64,000 nt of DNA from Acetobacteraceae bacterium (GTDB lineage: Bacteria > Pseudomonadota > Alphaproteobacteria > Acetobacterales > Acetobacteraceae), in assembly GCA_947371015.1 (NCBI GenBank), contig CANBNK010000004.1, positions 1-64,000 on the forward strand, in the 5' to 3' direction. Of this stretch, positions 52,607 to 61,590 are shown piece by piece; position 1 is the stretch's first letter; every line of letters starts with the position of its first letter. The translations under genes and the position numbers were made by a program. The notes beneath the pieces were generated by a model that was not told the DNA's origin, did not search any database, and saw nothing but the letters and a program-made list of their open reading frames with translations.

Positions 52607-53575
52607 GTGGTGGCACATCTCGGAAGGCGGGCGCTGATCGGCGGCCTGGCGCTGCCAGCCCTGGCCCGGGCGCAGGGCGAATGGCCCACGCGGCCGTTGC
52701 GCATCATCGCGCCCTATACCCCCGGCGGCGGCATCGACACCACGGCGCGGCTGCTGGCCCTGGTGATGGGCCGCGAGCTGGGCCAGCCGGTGGTGGTGGA
52801 GAACCGGCCGGGTTCCGCCGGCATGATCGGCGCCGCCGAGGCATCCCGCGGCCAGCCGGACGGCTACACGCTGCTGGTGGATGCGATCCCGCATGTTGCC
52901 AATCCGCAGGTGCTGACGGGCATTCCCTTCGACTACCTGACCGCCTTCGCGCCGGTCTCGCTCAGCGTCATCGTGCCGCATGTGATGGTGGTGCCGCTGT
53001 CCTCGCCGGCTCGTACGGTCGCGGAGTTCATCGCGCTGGCCAAGGCGCGGCCGGGCCAGCTGGCCTACGGCACCCCGGGCGCGCTGACCGCCAGCCACTT
53101 CGCCAGCGCGCTGCTGGCCAATCGGGCGGGGATTGAGCTGGTCCACGTGCCGTATCGGGGCGGCACCGCTGCACTGCCGGACCTGATGAGCGGCAACATC
53201 GCCATGATGATGGGCACCGTCTCCTCCTCCGTCCCGCTGGTGACGGAAGGCCGCATCCGCTGCATCGGCGTCACCACCAAGACGCGGCTGGCCAACCTGC
53301 CGGAGGTGCCGACCATCGCCGAGCAGGGCCTGCCGGGCTACGAGATGAACGAATGGAACGGCCTGTTCACCGTGGCCGGCACGCCGCCGGCGGTGCTGGC
53401 GCGGCTCAGCGCCGCGGCCCAGGCGACCATGCGCGACCCCGTGGTGCAGGCACGCATGGCCACGCTGGGGCTGATCCCCGTCGGCAGCACGGCGGAGGAT
53501 TTCGCCAGCTTCATCGCCGGTCAGCGGGAGATTGTCCGCACGCTGATCGCGGACAACCGGATGAGTGCGGGCTGA
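52607..53575 (+). CDS. Bug/TctC-type solute-binding protein
   Basis: A 322-residue receptor with signal peptide LGRRALIGGLALPALARAQG. It has PLRIIAPYTPGGGIDTTARL, VVVENRPGSAGMIGAAEASR, PDGYTLLVDAI and LVHVPYRGGTAALPDLMSGN. The start is GTG at 52607 or the GTG right after it, with AGGAGGGG at 52597-52604; the second has better spacing. It is convergent with a family 5 SBP gene across an R2 repeat. Its partner enzyme, if any, is not adjacent. Confidence 0.93.
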   Translation: MVAHLGRRALIGGLALPALARAQGEWPTRPLRIIAPYTPGGGIDTTARLLALVMGRELGQPVVVENRPGSAGMIGAAEASRGQPDGYTLLVDAIPHVANPQVLTGIPFDYLTAFAPVSLSVIVPHVMVVPLSSPARTVAEFIALAKARPGQLAYGTPGALTASHFASALLANRAGIELVHVPYRGGTAALPDLMSGNIAMMMGTVSSSVPLVTEGRIRCIGVTTKTRLANLPEVPTIAEQGLPGYEMNEWNGLFTVAGTPPAVLARLSAAAQATMRDPVVQARMATLGLIPVGSTAEDFASFIAGQREIVRTLIADNRMSAG

Positions 53576-53578
53576 GGT

Positions 53579-53619
53579 CGGATCGCCGCAGGGCCGCAAG
53601 GCCCGCAGGCGTGAAGCCG
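53579..53619 (-). repeat. R2 repeat between convergent genes
   Basis: CGGATCGCCGCAGGGCCGCA, then AGGCCCGCAGGCGTGAAGCCG, is the complement form of the unit at 10051. GGGCC/GGCCC with a short loop forms the hairpin core. It fills the gap between two convergent SBP genes and is likely to act as a two-way terminator. Confidence 0.75.
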
Positions 53620-53626
53620 CCCGCCG

Positions 53627-55168
53627 TCACGCCTTCCGCATGTTCCAGAACACGGTGAAGGGCGCTTCCAGCGCGCCCTGCACATTGCTGCGCCGGGCGA
53701 TGGGCCAGACATAGCTGCCCATGTTGCCGAAGGGCGGGTTGGCGTAGTAGCGGCGCTGGATATCCGCCGCCTTGGCCTGCTGTGCCGGCAGGTCCGGCGC
53801 CTGGAACCAGGCCTCGACCAGCGCCACCATCTCGGGGTCCGGTGCCTGACCCAGCAGCGGCACATGCGCGGCGGGCGAAGCGGTACCCACGCCCTGCCAG
53901 GTCAGCGGGAAGCAGGACCAGTTGGTGCTCTCGCTGCGGTCGCGGCTGCGCCAGCGGCTGAACATGGTGCCGAGGTCCATCGCCTGGAAATCCACGTTCA
54001 GGCCAAGCCCGGTCATCATCTGCTGCGCCACCAGGCCCATGGCATTCAGGTGCGGCGCGTCGCTTGGTACCATCAGCACCACGCGCTCACCCTTGTAGCC
54101 GCTCTCGGCCACCAGGCGGCGCAAGGCGGCGGGGTCGCGGGCGGGCAGCGTCTCCTGCCCCGCCTTGGTGTCCATCAGTGACCCCGGCGTGTAGATGCCG
54201 GTGCCGGTGTGGAACAGCGAGGTATCGTCGCCGACCGCGGCCTGCATGAACTCGCGCTGGTCGATGGCGGCGATGACGGCGCGGCGCAGCGCCACGTTGT
54301 CGAACGGCGCGACCGCGTTGTTGAAGTGCAGATAGGCCGACCAGCCATAGATATCGGTCTTCTGCATCTGCACGTCGCGCTGCCGGCGCAGCCGCGGCAT
54401 CAGGTCGAACAGCGGGCGTTCGACGTAATCCACCTCGCCGCGTTGCAGCGCCGCGGCGGCGCCGGCCGCGTCCGGCATCGTGGTCCACTCGACACGGTCG
54501 AAATGCACCACCTTGCCGCCGGCCAGGTAGTTCGGCGGTTCGTTGCGCGGGATGTAGTCGGGGTTGCGGCGGAACGCGGCGGAGGCGCCGCTGACCCATT
54601 CATCCTTCTGCCACAGGAAGGGGCCGGAGCCGATGATCTCCTTCACCTCGGTGAAGGCGGTGATCTTGCTGACCCGCTCCGGCATCACCCAGGGTTCGGT
54701 CAGGCCGCGCAGCATCTGCGGGAAGGGCCGCTTCAGCCGGATCTCGAAGCGCTTGTCGTCCAGCGCCTTCATCTCCTCCACCAGCGGCGTCATCCGCTGG
54801 CCGATCGGCCGGCGCTGCGCCCAGCGGGCGATGGAGGCGACGCAGTCGATGGCGAGCACCGGCTCCCCGGTGCTGAACTTCAGCCCATCGCGCAGCGTGA
54901 AGTTCCAGCGCAGGCCATCGGCGGAGACTTCCTCGCCGGCGACCATCTGGCGCTGCGCGGTCAGCGTCGGGTCCAGCCCGTACAGGCAATCATAGACCAT
55001 CAACGAGGCGGTCAGCGCCACGGCGCTGGAGGACCAGATGAAGTCCAGCGAGAACAAATCCGTGCTGGGCACGTAGCGCAGCACGCGGGGGTTGCCCTGC
55101 GCCAGGGCGGGGCGCGCCAGCATTCCGGCGGCAAGCGCGGGCAAGGCACGGCGAGGCAGAGTCAACAT
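53627..55168 (-). CDS. ABC-type family 5 (DppA/OppA-like) solute-binding protein
   Basis: A 513-residue periplasmic receptor with signal peptide MLTLPRRALPALAAGMLARP and cleavage near ALAQG. It has WNFTLRDGLKFSTGEPV, VKEIIGSGPFLWQ and AYLHFNNAVAPFDNVALRRA. It is the third paralogue of the proteins at 10251 and 24537, and again lacks permease and ATPase genes. It sits between a Bug gene and the fumarylacetoacetase operon, and is the next minus-strand gene 100 bases after the fumarylacetoacetase stop, so it may belong to the same regulon. Confidence 0.92.
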   Translation of the reverse strand: MLTLPRRALPALAAGMLARPALAQGNPRVLRYVPSTDLFSLDFIWSSSAVALTASLMVYDCLYGLDPTLTAQRQMVAGEEVSADGLRWNFTLRDGLKFSTGEPVLAIDCVASIARWAQRRPIGQRMTPLVEEMKALDDKRFEIRLKRPFPQMLRGLTEPWVMPERVSKITAFTEVKEIIGSGPFLWQKDEWVSGASAAFRRNPDYIPRNEPPNYLAGGKVVHFDRVEWTTMPDAAGAAAALQRGEVDYVERPLFDLMPRLRRQRDVQMQKTDIYGWSAYLHFNNAVAPFDNVALRRAVIAAIDQREFMQAAVGDDTSLFHTGTGIYTPGSLMDTKAGQETLPARDPAALRRLVAESGYKGERVVLMVPSDAPHLNAMGLVAQQMMTGLGLNVDFQAMDLGTMFSRWRSRDRSESTNWSCFPLTWQGVGTASPAAHVPLLGQAPDPEMVALVEAWFQAPDLPAQQAKAADIQRRYYANPPFGNMGSYVWPIARRSNVQGALEAPFTVFWNMRKA

Positions 55169-55268
55169 GGGGCGGCTCCCGGCAGGGTTGCCGCAAGGCT
55201 AGGCGGCGACGCGGCGGCGCCACAAGGGCAATGCGTGCCCCGTGATGCCGCCGCGCCGTACGTGCTGC

Positions 55269-56573
55269 CTAAGCCGCAGGCCAGGCCACCGCCGGCAGCA
55301 CAACGCCGCGGCATTCGCCGAAGCCGATGCCGACCGCGCCGGCTTTCTCGGCCCGCGCCCGGAAGATCACCTCGTCGCCGTCTTCCAGCCACAGCCGCTG
55401 CTCGCCATTCGGCAGCGTGATGGCGTCCTTGCCGCGGGTGATCTCGCTCATGCAGGCGCGGCTGTCATCGGTGGGGCCGGAGCAGGTGCCACTGGCCATG
55501 ACGTCGCCGGGGCGCAGGTTGCAGCCATTGCTGGCGTGGTGCGTCAGCATCTGCGCCAGCGTCCAGTACATGTGGCGGAAGTTGGTGTTGACCACCTGCG
55601 CCGGCGCCTGGCCGCCCGCGCGCATCGCCGGCGTCTGGTACAGCACCTCCATGCCCAGATCGAGGCCGCCCGCGGCCTGGTCCTTGGCGCCGACGAAGTG
55701 CGGCAGCGCGGCGGGATCACCCTCGGGCCGCACCGGGCCAGGGATGCGGAACGGCGCCAAGGCCTCCAGCGTGATGACCCAAGGGGAAACGCTGGTCATC
55801 GCGGACTTGCCGAGGAAGGGGCCGAGCGGCGCACTCTCGAAGCGCTGCACATCGCGGGTGGACCAATCGTTCAGCAGGCACAGGCCGAAGATGTGGTCCT
55901 CCGCCGCATCCACGTTGATCGGCTGGCCGAGGCGATTGCCGGCACCGACGAAGAAGCCCAGCTCCAGCTCGAAGTCCTGGGAAACGGTCGGGCCGAACAC
56001 CACGCTGCCATCGGCGTTCTGGCGGATACCGTTGGGCCGCACGAAGGGCTGCGGGCTGGCCACCAGCGAGGATGCACGGCTGTTGTAGGCGATGGGGAGG
56101 TGCTTGAAGGCCGGCGGCAACTGGCCATTCGGGTCGCGCGATTTGATGCCGCGCCACATGTGGTGGATGCTGGTCAGGAAGTCGGTGAAGGCGCCGGGCG
56201 CGCTCGGCGCGTGCATGGTGGCTTCGCTCATCGGTACCAGCAGGTCGGGGCGCGGCGTGGCGCCCTCGGCCAGCAGCGCGGAGACCTGGGCGCGCAGGGC
56301 GCTGGCCGGCAGGTTGCCCATGGCCATCAGCTTGTTCAGCGTCGGCTCGCAGGCCGCTTCCGCCGCCGCCGCCGCCAGCCCGGTGAAGACGCCGGCCGCC
56401 AGCGCGTCCTGCAGGCACAGCACCTGGTCGCCGATGGCGATGCCGCCATGCGGCGCGCTGCCGCCATGGCTGAACACGCCAAAGGGCAGGTTCTGGATCG
56501 GGAAGTCGCAGCCAGCGACATTCGCGCTGGCGACCCAGCTGCGCAGCGCCGGGTTGTGGGTGGCGTTCAACAT
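55269..56573 (-). CDS. fahA: Fumarylacetoacetase
   Basis: A 434-residue enzyme that splits fumarylacetoacetate to fumarate and acetoacetate in homogentisate breakdown. The full-length form is present: an N-terminal SH3-like domain (FPIQNLPFGVFS) and the C-terminal FAH domain with metal ligands in DFELELGFFVGAG and LLNDWSTRDVQ. GDVMASGTCSGP is another conserved block. No homogentisate dioxygenase or maleylacetoacetate isomerase is here. It overlaps the PdxA-like gene by seven bases, which ties it to a ring-oxygenase operon and suggests a fumaryl-type cleavage product. Confidence 0.93.
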   Translation of the reverse strand: MLNATHNPALRSWVASANVAGCDFPIQNLPFGVFSHGGSAPHGGIAIGDQVLCLQDALAAGVFTGLAAAAAEAACEPTLNKLMAMGNLPASALRAQVSALLAEGATPRPDLLVPMSEATMHAPSAPGAFTDFLTSIHHMWRGIKSRDPNGQLPPAFKHLPIAYNSRASSLVASPQPFVRPNGIRQNADGSVVFGPTVSQDFELELGFFVGAGNRLGQPINVDAAEDHIFGLCLLNDWSTRDVQRFESAPLGPFLGKSAMTSVSPWVITLEALAPFRIPGPVRPEGDPAALPHFVGAKDQAAGGLDLGMEVLYQTPAMRAGGQAPAQVVNTNFRHMYWTLAQMLTHHASNGCNLRPGDVMASGTCSGPTDDSRACMSEITRGKDAITLPNGEQRLWLEDGDEVIFRARAEKAGAVGIGFGECRGVVLPAVAWPAA

Positions 56574-57532
56574 GATTTTTCCTTGGCTTCCAACAGAACT
56601 TCGATGGCGCAGCGCATGGCGGCGTCCTCGGCCCGGCCCTGGCCGGCGATATCGTGGGATGTACCATGCGCGACGCTGCTGAACAGAATGGGCAGCCCGA
56701 TGGTCAACGCCGCCGCACCGCGCGGCGACAGCATCTTCACCGCCACATGCCCCTGGTCGTGGATCATCGCCACGCCGATGTCGTAGCGCTGCCCCGGCAG
56801 CACCAGGTCGGCGCCGAAGGGGCCATGCGCGTCGATGCCCTCGGCCTGCGCCGCACGCACCGCGGGCAGCACCAGCCGGTCATCCTCGTCGCCGAACAGC
56901 CCGCCCTCGCCGGCATGCGGGTTCAGGCCGCAGACGCCAATGCGTGGCCTGGCGTAGCCCAGCATGAGGCCGGCCTGGTGGCTGGCGCGGATCGCGTGCA
57001 GCACCGTCTCGGTCCGCAGGTCCGCAATGGCCGACGACAGCGACTGGTGCAGCGTGACATGCGTGACGCGCAGGCCGGGGCAGGACAGCATCAGGAAGGT
57101 CTGGTCCAGTGCGACGCCCAGCTTGCGCGCGAGATAGCCGGGATAGCCGGCGAAGGTCACGCCGCTGGCGTTGACCGCCGTCTCGTTGTGCGGGCCGCTG
57201 ATGACGGCATCCGCCGCGCCGGATTGCGCCAGCGCGACAGCGGCATCGAGGAAGGCCAGCGTCGCCGCGCCCGCCTCAGCGGAGATGCGCCCGAGCGCGG
57301 GCATCGCCATCAGCGGCACGGCGTGGAAGCCGACCTCGCCGCCCGCCAGCCTGATGCCCGTATTGGTGAACTCCAGCGGCAGCCCCAACCCGGCGGCATG
57401 GGCGCGCAGCACGTCCGCGTCGCCCACCAGCGTGATCGCGGCGCGCGCCCGCAACGCCGGGTCGGCCGCCGCGCGCAACGCAATCTCCGGCCCGATGCCC
57501 GAGGGGTCGCCCAGCGCGATAGCGAGCCTCAC
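56567..57532 (-). CDS. PdxA/TphB-family dehydrogenase
   Basis: A 321-residue metal-dependent NAD dehydrogenase of the PdxA family, which oxidises a hydroxyl next to a carboxylate and then decarboxylates. LAIALGDPSGIGPEIAL is the N-terminal block. Metal His residues are in VTHVTLHQSLS, GLNPHAGEGGLFGDED and AMIHDQGHVAVKM. In vitamin B6 synthesis PdxA acts on 4-phosphohydroxythreonine; in terephthalate breakdown TphB acts on the ring cis-diol. Its place beside Rieske oxygenase subunits makes the second role more likely. The start is GTG overlapping the beta subunit stop (GTGA). Confidence 0.85.
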   Translation of the reverse strand: MRLAIALGDPSGIGPEIALRAAADPALRARAAITLVGDADVLRAHAAGLGLPLEFTNTGIRLAGGEVGFHAVPLMAMPALGRISAEAGAATLAFLDAAVALAQSGAADAVISGPHNETAVNASGVTFAGYPGYLARKLGVALDQTFLMLSCPGLRVTHVTLHQSLSSAIADLRTETVLHAIRASHQAGLMLGYARPRIGVCGLNPHAGEGGLFGDEDDRLVLPAVRAAQAEGIDAHGPFGADLVLPGQRYDIGVAMIHDQGHVAVKMLSPRGAAALTIGLPILFSSVAHGTSHDIAGQGRAEDAAMRCAIEVLLEAKEKSC

Positions 57533-58005
57533 AGCGGTATCGCCAGCAGCGTATCCACGCGGCGGTTGTCGTAAACCACGACGCGCTCGGCAAACAGCGG
57601 CCCCGCCTTGGTGAACTTGATGCGGTCGAGGTAGCGCCCGCAGCTGAACAGCAGCGTCGAGCCGTCCTGCATGATGCGCGTGACCTGATAGTTGGAGACG
57701 ACGCGGGCTTCGTCGCGGTGGAAATGCGTGACAAGCGTCGCGCTCAGCATGTGGCGGTAGGACTGCGCCTCATAGATGTTGGCCTCGCGCAGGCTGGTCA
57801 CGCGGTCCTGCAGCATGGCCCTGTTGTCGCAGTGGATCAGCCCGATCGGCCGCTTCAGTGCCCAATTCTCGGCGGATATCACCTGGTACAGGCAGTCCTC
57901 GGTGAACAGCGCCGGCCATTCCTCCAGCCGGTCATCGTCGATGGTGTGCGCGTAGCGCGCGAACAGGTCCTCAATGGCGAGGCGCGTGCCGACATCCACG
58001 ATCAC
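57529..58005 (-). CDS. Aromatic ring-hydroxylating dioxygenase, beta subunit
   Basis: A 158-residue NTF2-fold small subunit that builds the alpha3beta3 oxygenase. AIEDLFARYAHTIDDDRLEE is the first helix pair. SLREANIYEAQSYRHMLSAT and RIMQDGSTLLFSCGRYLDRI are typical beta-subunit strands. It has no catalytic residues of its own. The start is GTG overlapping the alpha subunit stop by four bases, so the two are made in balance. Confidence 0.92.
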   Translation of the reverse strand: MIVDVGTRLAIEDLFARYAHTIDDDRLEEWPALFTEDCLYQVISAENWALKRPIGLIHCDNRAMLQDRVTSLREANIYEAQSYRHMLSATLVTHFHRDEARVVSNYQVTRIMQDGSTLLFSCGRYLDRIKFTKAGPLFAERVVVYDNRRVDTLLAIPL

Positions 58006-59237
58006 GGCGCAAACCCCATGGTCTCGCGGTACTGGTTCCAGAAGCCACGGACAGAGGCTTCGGAGACGCGGCTGTCGCTGCTGGCATGGCCGGCGCCGCC
58101 CATCTCCACCACGCTGTCATCGGCCTCGCTGCCCTGGATGGCGCGCTGCACCCAGCCACCCACGCAGCCATCCTCCATGCTGATATAGCCCGCCGGCCCC
58201 ACCAGGTTGGCCTGCTTCAGCCGCATGCGCTGCATCTCCGCGTCGTCATCCTCGAAGCCGAGGAAGGTCCACAGCAGTTCGGTCTCGTCCACGCCCTTCG
58301 GCAGCACCTGGCGCAGCGCGATGCTGTTGTGCACCTGCTGCAGGATGAAGTTCGGGAAGACCGAGAGGATCTGCACGGTGATGCCGTCGCCGAACTCATC
58401 CCGTGCGCCGAAGATGGAGGCATCCTGCAAGCCGAAGCCATCTATGGCGGAGCGCAGGCCGACATACTCGCCGCCATCCGTGTCCTGCTTGTTGCGCGAA
58501 TGGCTGGCGTGGTTGCCGCCACCCTCGCTGACATGGATGCCGCCCGTCGCCGTCAGCCGCAAAATCTTGAAGGTGGAGAAGAAGCTGTGCAGCAGGGAGG
58601 CGTGGTAGGTGTCCTTGGTGTTCTCGACGTAGAGCTTCCAGTTGTTGTGCAGGTATTGGCTGGTGGTGCCCAGCACCTTCAGCTTGCGGTTGCCCAGCAC
58701 GCGCTGCATCCGCCCGCCGATCAACTCGCCGATGTGTTCCTCCAGCGGCGGCGCCTCCGCCGATAGGCTGCCGAACACCAGGCCGCAAGTCTCCTCGACG
58801 CGCAGCCGCTTCAGCCCATGCTGCTTCAGGTCGAAGCTGTCGGGCATGCCGCCCTTGCCCTCGATGCCGCGCCTGAACGGCACGCCCTGCAGGTTGCCAT
58901 CCAGGTCGAAGGCCCAGGAGTGATAGACGCAGGTCAGCGACGTGCCGGTGTTCCCCTGGTTCTTCAGCGCCACCAGCGAACCGCGATGGCTGCACCGATT
59001 GACCAGCGCGTTGATGCCGCCGTCCTTGCGGCGCACCACCACGACAGGCACCTCGCCGAGGAAGGTGGTCTTGTAGTCGCCAGCCTCGGGTATCTCCGTG
59101 GCCGCACACAGAAAGCCCCAGGTCGGGCCGGCGAAAATCTTCGCCTTCTCGCGCTCATGGTTCTCGGCGTCGGTATAGACCCGATACGGCACGCGGGTAT
59201 TGCCACCCGCGGGCCACGCAAAGGCCGGTGCATCCAT
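58002..59237 (-). CDS. Aromatic ring-hydroxylating dioxygenase, alpha (Rieske) subunit
   Basis: A 411-residue catalytic subunit. The Rieske 2Fe-2S ligands are C82 and H84 (NRCSHRG) and C103 and H106 (LTCVYHSW). The mononuclear iron site has H212 and H217 in NTKDTYHASLLH, with D209 as the electron-bridge Asp and a distal Asp in YISMEDGC. The segment GVPFRRGIEGKGGMPDSFD recalls the terephthalate/salicylate/anthranilate branch. GGGAG lies about 7 bases before the ATG. No reductase or ferredoxin gene is adjacent, so electrons must come from a component encoded elsewhere. Confidence 0.93.
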   Translation of the reverse strand: MDAPAFAWPAGGNTRVPYRVYTDAENHEREKAKIFAGPTWGFLCAATEIPEAGDYKTTFLGEVPVVVVRRKDGGINALVNRCSHRGSLVALKNQGNTGTSLTCVYHSWAFDLDGNLQGVPFRRGIEGKGGMPDSFDLKQHGLKRLRVEETCGLVFGSLSAEAPPLEEHIGELIGGRMQRVLGNRKLKVLGTTSQYLHNNWKLYVENTKDTYHASLLHSFFSTFKILRLTATGGIHVSEGGGNHASHSRNKQDTDGGEYVGLRSAIDGFGLQDASIFGARDEFGDGITVQILSVFPNFILQQVHNSIALRQVLPKGVDETELLWTFLGFEDDDAEMQRMRLKQANLVGPAGYISMEDGCVGGWVQRAIQGSEADDSVVEMGGAGHASSDSRVSEASVRGFWNQYRETMGFAP

Positions 59238-59251
59238 GGTCGTCACTCCCG

Positions 59252-60211
59252 TCACTCGATCCGGATGCCGGCGGTACGTACCACCCGGCCCCATCTCTCG
59301 GTTTCCAGCCGCATGAAGGCGGCCATGTCCGCGGCGCTGCCGCCGGCCGCCACGGTGCCGACCGTGCGCAGCTTCTCCGCCGCTTCCGGCGTGGCCAGGC
59401 CGCGCTGCAATTCGCCGTTCAGCCGCGCCACGATCTCGGCCGGCGTGCGCGCCGGCGCCACCAGGCCGAACCAGCTCTGCACATCCACCTGCGGCGCGCC
59501 GGCTTCCGCCATGCTCGGCACTTCCGGCAGGTCCGGCCAGCGCGTCGGTGCGGTGACCGCCAGCGCCTTCTCCATGCCAGCACGCACCTGCACCACCGCC
59601 TGCGCCATACTGTCAAAGATGACCTGGATTTCGCCCTTGATCAGCGCCTCCAGCGTCGCGGTATTGCCGCGATACGGCACATGGACGATCTCCACGCCGA
59701 AATGCTGCTTGAACAGTTCGGCGGCGAGATGCGGCGAGGTGCCAATCCCCGGCGAGCCGAAGTTCAGCGCCCCCGGCCGCGCCTTCGCCAGCGCCACCAA
59801 TTCGGCCACGCTGTTCACCGGCAACGCAGGCGGCACCACCAGCACGTTGGGCGCCTTGCCCAGCATCACCACGGGGGCGAAGTCGCGCAGCGGCTCATAG
59901 GGCAGGCTGACATAGAGGCTCGGGTTCACCGTCAGCGGGCCGACACTGCCCAGCAGCAGCGTGTAGCCATCCGGCGCCGCCTTCGCCACTAGGTCGGTGC
60001 CCAGCGAGCCGCCGCCACCGGGCCGATTCTCGATGACGACCGGCTGACCCCAGGCGCGTTGCAGGTGCTCGCCGGCGATGCGCGCCATCACGTCATTCGC
60101 GCCACCTGGCGGCCAGGGCACGATGATGCGCAGCGGCCGCGTGGGAAAGGCAGGCTGGGCCAGCGCCGGCGTGGCCAGCACGGCGCCCAGCAGCGCGCGC
60201 CTGTCGATCAC
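59252..60211 (-). CDS. Bug/TctC-type solute-binding protein of the oxygenase operon
   Basis: A 319-residue receptor. The start is GTG at 60211, giving the short signal MIDRRALLGAVLATPALAQ. It has PLRIIVPWPPGGANDVMARI, VVIENRPGGGGSLGTDLVAK, PDGYTLLLGSV and IVHVPYRGNTATLEALIKGE. It is first in the operon, 14 bases before the Rieske alpha gene, the position that tphC holds in terephthalate operons. I infer that it binds the aromatic acid attacked by the oxygenase. The ribosome site is weak. Confidence 0.9.
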   Translation of the reverse strand: MIDRRALLGAVLATPALAQPAFPTRPLRIIVPWPPGGANDVMARIAGEHLQRAWGQPVVIENRPGGGGSLGTDLVAKAAPDGYTLLLGSVGPLTVNPSLYVSLPYEPLRDFAPVVMLGKAPNVLVVPPALPVNSVAELVALAKARPGALNFGSPGIGTSPHLAAELFKQHFGVEIVHVPYRGNTATLEALIKGEIQVIFDSMAQAVVQVRAGMEKALAVTAPTRWPDLPEVPSMAEAGAPQVDVQSWFGLVAPARTPAEIVARLNGELQRGLATPEAAEKLRTVGTVAAGGSAADMAAFMRLETERWGRVVRTAGIRIE

Positions 60212-60300
60212 TGGCTTCGGTTCCGTTTTGCCATGGCGTCTCTCCCGTTCCTGCCATGCTGCCACGGCGCGCGGCGCTGGCCCAGGGGATGCTGGCTGGA

Positions 60301-60858
60301 TCAGCGCGACAAGGCGCGCAGATCCTCGGCGGTATCCACGTCCCGCAGCCGCCGCAGCAGCGCCACCCGATACCCGGCGCAGTTCCGCACCGTATCCGCC
60401 AGGGTTTCGGCGCAGGACCAGCGCACACCCGCAAAAGGCTGCTCCGGCCGGCGTGGGCCGAAGCCGACCAGCCAATAGCCGCCATCCTCCGCCGGGCCGA
60501 ACACCGCATCCGCCCGGCCCAGCGCGCGGAAAGCGGCGGCAATGTCTTCCCGCCCCACACCCGGGATATCGCACCCCACCAGCACCGCCCGCCGAGACCG
60601 GGCCAAGGCCCGCTGCATCCGCTGACCCAGATCGCCGCGCCCCTGCGGGTACTGCGCGAAGGGCGCGCGCAGGAAGGCGCGGTCCGGGGTCACCGCCAGC
60701 ACCGTCCGCCAGCGCCGCTCGCCCCGCATCATACGCAGCAGCCGGCCGAGTTGCCCGCGGTGGAACCGCAGCGCCGCCACCGGCCCGATGCCCGCCGCCA
60801 GCCGCCGCTTCACCCGGCCCAGCCGCGGCGCCCGGACGAATAGGATCAGCGTATCCAT
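60301..60858 (-). CDS. DUF2064 (TIGR04282-type) glycosyltransferase-like protein
   Basis: A 185-residue GT-A-like protein starting MDTLILFVRAPRLGRVKRRL, where ILFVRAPxxGxVKxRL is the family signature. VLVGCDIPGVGREDI and AVFGPAEDGGYWLVG are the other hallmark blocks. The group often sits beside TIGR04283-type glycosyltransferases, as here, and in some genomes is linked to arsenosugar synthesis. No arsenic methylase is visible in this window. Its start overlaps the upstream glycosyltransferase stop by one base (TGATG). Confidence 0.85.
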   Translation of the reverse strand: MDTLILFVRAPRLGRVKRRLAAGIGPVAALRFHRGQLGRLLRMMRGERRWRTVLAVTPDRAFLRAPFAQYPQGRGDLGQRMQRALARSRRAVLVGCDIPGVGREDIAAAFRALGRADAVFGPAEDGGYWLVGFGPRRPEQPFAGVRWSCAETLADTVRNCAGYRVALLRRLRDVDTAEDLRALSR

Positions 60859-61526
60859 CAATACAGCTTGGCGATGACGCGCGGCGGCACGCCGAGATAC
60901 CACAGCGACAGGCACGCCAGGTTCCGCGCCGAACGCTTCCGCCAGCCATCCCGCCGCCACTTCTCGGCCGAGGTCAGCGCCGCCACCTCCAGCCCGCGCA
61001 GCCTGGCCCGGCCCAAGCGGCGCACCAGGTCCACATCCTCCATCAGCGGCAGCGGCCGGAAGCCGCCGACCTGGTCGTACAGCGCCCGCGAAATCAGCAG
61101 CCCCTGGTCGCCATAGGGCAGCGCCAGCCTGCGGCAACGCCAGGCCACCAGGCGTTCCAGCCGCCGCGCCTCGTCGGAATGGTCGTCCAGCGCGAAGCGG
61201 AAATACGCGGCCAAGGTGGGGTGTTCCGCCATGTGTGCCCGCGCGGCGGCGAACCAGCCGCGCTGCAACAGCGTGTCCGCGTGCAGGAACAGCAACCACT
61301 CCGCCCGCACCGCCGCCGCGCCGGCAGCCAGTTGCGGCCCCCGCCCGCGCGGCGCAGCGACCACCCGCGCCCCCAGCGCCCGGGCCAGCTCCGGCGTGCC
61401 ATCGGTGCTGCCGCCATCGGCCACCACCACCGGCGCCCAGGTCTCGGCGCAGGCTTCCAGCACCGCCGGCAGGGTGCGCGCCGCATTCAGCGTCGGGATG
61501 ATGATCGCAAGCAAGTGAGTTCCCAT
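60858..61526 (-). CDS. TIGR04283-type family 2 glycosyltransferase
   Basis: A 222-residue GT2 protein. LLAIIIPTLNAARTLPAVLE starts the fold, VVVADGGSTDGTPELARALG holds the nucleotide site, and LFLHADTLLQRGWF holds the DxD. GDQGLLISRALYDQVGGF is the acceptor-side block. I chose the ATG at 61526, which begins the fold; the ribosome site is weak. It forms a two-gene unit with the DUF2064 protein and is divergent from the radical SAM gene. The product is unknown. Confidence 0.87.
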   Translation of the reverse strand: MGTHLLAIIIPTLNAARTLPAVLEACAETWAPVVVADGGSTDGTPELARALGARVVAAPRGRGPQLAAGAAAVRAEWLLFLHADTLLQRGWFAAARAHMAEHPTLAAYFRFALDDHSDEARRLERLVAWRCRRLALPYGDQGLLISRALYDQVGGFRPLPLMEDVDLVRRLGRARLRGLEVAALTSAEKWRRDGWRKRSARNLACLSLWYLGVPPRVIAKLY

Positions 61527-61590
61527 TCTGTTCTTGACGCGCCGCGCCGCCACGGGCAATTTGCCCTGGAACAGACGAGGAACGGAGCCC

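Noticed and set aside
56567..57532. Biosynthetic pdxA for vitamin B6
   Set aside because: The family call is sound, but the tight coupling to Rieske oxygenase subunits and fumarylacetoacetase favours a catabolic TphB-like role. No B6 gene is nearby.
60301..61526. Arsenosugar biosynthesis cluster
   Set aside because: The two glycosyltransferase families occur in such clusters, but no arsenic methyltransferase or ArsS-type radical SAM protein is present. The adjacent radical SAM protein is of the PA0069 type.
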